The position numbers and the translations under genes were made by a program. From Xenorhabdus griffiniae (GTDB lineage Bacteria; Pseudomonadota; Gammaproteobacteria; Enterobacterales; Enterobacteriaceae), in contig NZ_LDNM01000117.1 in NCBI RefSeq assembly GCF_001028135.1, positions 1 to 57,901 of the forward strand: DNA of 57,901 nt, given 5' to 3'. Under the pieces are notes generated by a model. The model was given only the letters and a program-made list of their open reading frames with translations, was not told the DNA's origin and searched no databases. Numbering within the stretch: position 1 is the stretch's first letter; each line of letters starts with the position of its first letter. Positions 56,713 through 57,901 of the stretch are shown in pieces.

Positions 56713-57216
56713 TTAATCCCGCAATAACGCACCCGGATAACCCAGTTGCCGCCATGCTTCAAACACAACCACTGAGACAGAATTAGACAGATTCATGCTA
56801 CGGCTATCTGGCAGCATGGGAATTCTGATTTTCTGTTCAGGCGGCATGTTATCTAACACATAAGGTGGTAACCCACGGGTTTCCGGGCCGAACATCAAGT
56901 AATCACCATCACGATAACTCACGTTACTATGAGCCGGAGTACCTTTTGTGGTTAAGGCAAACAGACGCGCTCCAGAAGGGGATTGTGAATTGATGGAACT
57001 GAGTCCTTCACTTTCCAGGAACGCATTGTAATCGTGGTGTTGTTTGATATTGGCAAACTCATGATAATCCAACCCCGCACGACGCAGGCGTTTGTCGTCC
57101 CATGTAAAACCCAAAGGTTGAATGAGATGAAGCTGACAGCCTGTGTTGGCACACAGGCGGATAATGTTGCCTGTATTAGGCGGAATTTCTGGTTCGAATA
57201 GGACGATGTTTAGCAT
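56713..57216 (-). CDS. trmL: tRNA (cytidine/uridine-2'-O-)-methyltransferase TrmL
   Basis: 167 residues, SPOUT family. [63 protein letters not shown] and [20 protein letters not shown] form the trefoil-knot SAM site. It methylates the ribose at position 34 of the leucine tRNAs. An insert of about ten residues ([13 protein letters not shown], about 75-87) lengthens it relative to E. coli TrmL (157). Confidence 0.97.
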   Translation of the reverse strand: MLNIVLFEPEIPPNTGNIIRLCANTGCQLHLIQPLGFTWDDKRLRRAGLDYHEFANIKQHHDYNAFLESEGLSSINSQSPSGARLFALTTKGTPAHSNVSYRDGDYLMFGPETRGLPPYVLDNMPPEQKIRIPMLPDSRSMNLSNSVSVVVFEAWRQLGYPGALLRD

Positions 57217-57324
57217 GTTTTGATTAAATTGTTACAGATGTAGTTGTAATCATCAACTTATTGAATTTCATATACATTTAATGTAGCTCAACGAATTCAA
57301 TACATAATCACTAATTAAAATAAC

Positions 57325-57348
57325 CCCCCAATTATAATTTTTTGGGGG
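57325..57348 (-). terminator. Terminator of the AT-rich membrane-protein gene
   Basis: CCCCCAA (57325-57331) pairs with TTGGGGG (57342-57348). On the minus strand TTATTTTAATTAG follows. It lies 8 bp past the stop at 57356. Confidence 0.8.
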
Positions 57349-57355
57349 AGAAGAA

Positions 57356-57901
57356 TTATTTTAATGGTTTGATTTTGAGAGAATCCGAGTAAGAGTTAAT
57401 TATATAATTTCCATTTTTTAAATTATCCCCGTTTAGTATGTATTTCTTATTTCGCTCTATAAATTTAGCATCTGCTCTAAAGATCGTAATATAATTGTAT
57501 TCATGAACATAACTTGATATATCTCCTCCGCAAGTCCATACATCATTGTTATAATACTTATCCCCCAAAGACCAACACCACCATGATGTATGAAAGGGTG
57601 ACATGAGATAATTATATATGTATTTTTCGAAACCAGTTGAATTTTGAATTATGAAATAAGATTTATCGTTACTAGACATCATGGGTTTAAGTTCATCAAC
57701 ATATTTTTGAACTTGCAATCTCGATTCAAGTAATTTTTTATCAGGTGATATTCCCTCAATGTCTTTTCTAATTTGGCTAGATGAAAAAAATGCTAAAATA
57801 ACAATTGTCGTTAATATGGTAGTTAATTTTAATTTTTCATTTTTCATTAGTGAAAAATACATTATCATGGATACAGATAGCCAGGCAAAATAGTAAGATG
57901 C
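57356..57901 (-). CDS. C-terminal part of an AT-rich polytopic membrane protein (partial)
   Basis: The frame is open to the right edge of the window (11 further codons, ASYYFAWLSVS, before the first ATG at 57868), so this is probably the 3' end of a longer gene. Two hydrophobic segments (YYFAWLSVSMIMYFSL; LTTILTTIVILAFFSSS) precede a soluble tail of about 130 residues with FIIQNSTGFEKYIYNYLMSP and WWCWSLGDKYYNNDVWTC. This resembles the periplasmic tails of multi-span glycosyltransferases/O-antigen-modifying proteins, but I do not recognise a family. The gene is strongly AT-rich and looks acquired. Confidence 0.6.
   Translation of the reverse strand, partial: ASYYFAWLSVSMIMYFSLMKNEKLKLTTILTTIVILAFFSSSQIRKDIEGISPDKKLLESRLQVQKYVDELKPMMSSNDKSYFIIQNSTGFEKYIYNYLMSPFHTSWWCWSLGDKYYNNDVWTCGGDISSYVHEYNYITIFRADAKFIERNKKYILNGDNLKNGNYIINSYSDSLKIKPLK

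Overview
The window looks like chromosome of an entomopathogenic Enterobacterales, most likely Xenorhabdus (Morganellaceae). I infer this from protein resemblance to Xenorhabdus/Photorhabdus and from hemophilin-type secretion loci; no search was run. The housekeeping blocks keep the E. coli neighbourhood: yicC-rph-pyrE-slmA-dut-coaBC-radC-rpmB-rpmG ... mutM-coaD-waaE-waaA ... waaC-waaF-hldD, kbl-tdh, envC, yibN-secB-gpsA-cysE-trmL. Accessory DNA is inserted at several joints.

Layout. (1) 0.2-11.1 kb: two type XI (Slam/DUF560) secretion loci. The first is a full heme-uptake-like operon, read leftward: secreted cargo, Slam outer-membrane secretor, TonB-dependent receptor, dedicated TonB, with a Fur-box-like site in front. 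The second has one Slam and two tandem cargo paralogues with almost identical C-terminal barrels and diverged N-terminal domains, but no receptor. A GNAT-like gene lies between the loci. (2) 11.3-12.5 kb: fdhD with a decayed formate dehydrogenase alpha-subunit gene beside it, in the same divergent arrangement as fdhD-fdoG of E. coli. (3) 12.5-20 kb: a pRiA4b ORF-3-type protein, an alkaline-phosphatase-fold (LTA synthase-like) membrane enzyme, a SufR-like regulator divergent from an MFS exporter, and a TPM-domain membrane protein. (4) 20.3-24.5 kb: an accessory stretch at the 3' end of yicC with a CmlA-type chloramphenicol exporter preceded by a leader peptide and hairpin, a class II Fic protein, a Phd-Doc module, a broken integrase and long imperfect direct repeats. 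(5) 24.5-31.5 kb: housekeeping. (6) 31.5-49.3 kb: a large LPS core locus, partly placed between rpmG and mutM. It encodes GT4, GT9 and GT2 glycosyltransferases, Kdo transferase, a WalW-type deacetylase-like protein, an AT-rich WaaZ/DUF115-like protein, a Mig-14-like protein, and the heptose genes waaC, waaF and hldD. (7) 49.5-57.2 kb: threonine catabolism, envC with a collapsed yibQ, then yibN-secB-gpsA-cysE and trmL. gpmM and grxC, which sit here in E. coli, are absent. (8) The right edge holds the 3' part of an AT-rich membrane protein.

The most striking points are a C9 homopolymer plus a 12-bp tandem repeat in the signal-peptide codons of the TonB-dependent receptor (possible phase variation), the mosaic cargo pair of the second type XI locus, recurrent hairpins between cargo and secretor genes, the fdoG relic, the cmlA leader/hairpin, and the relic of an integrated island at yicC.
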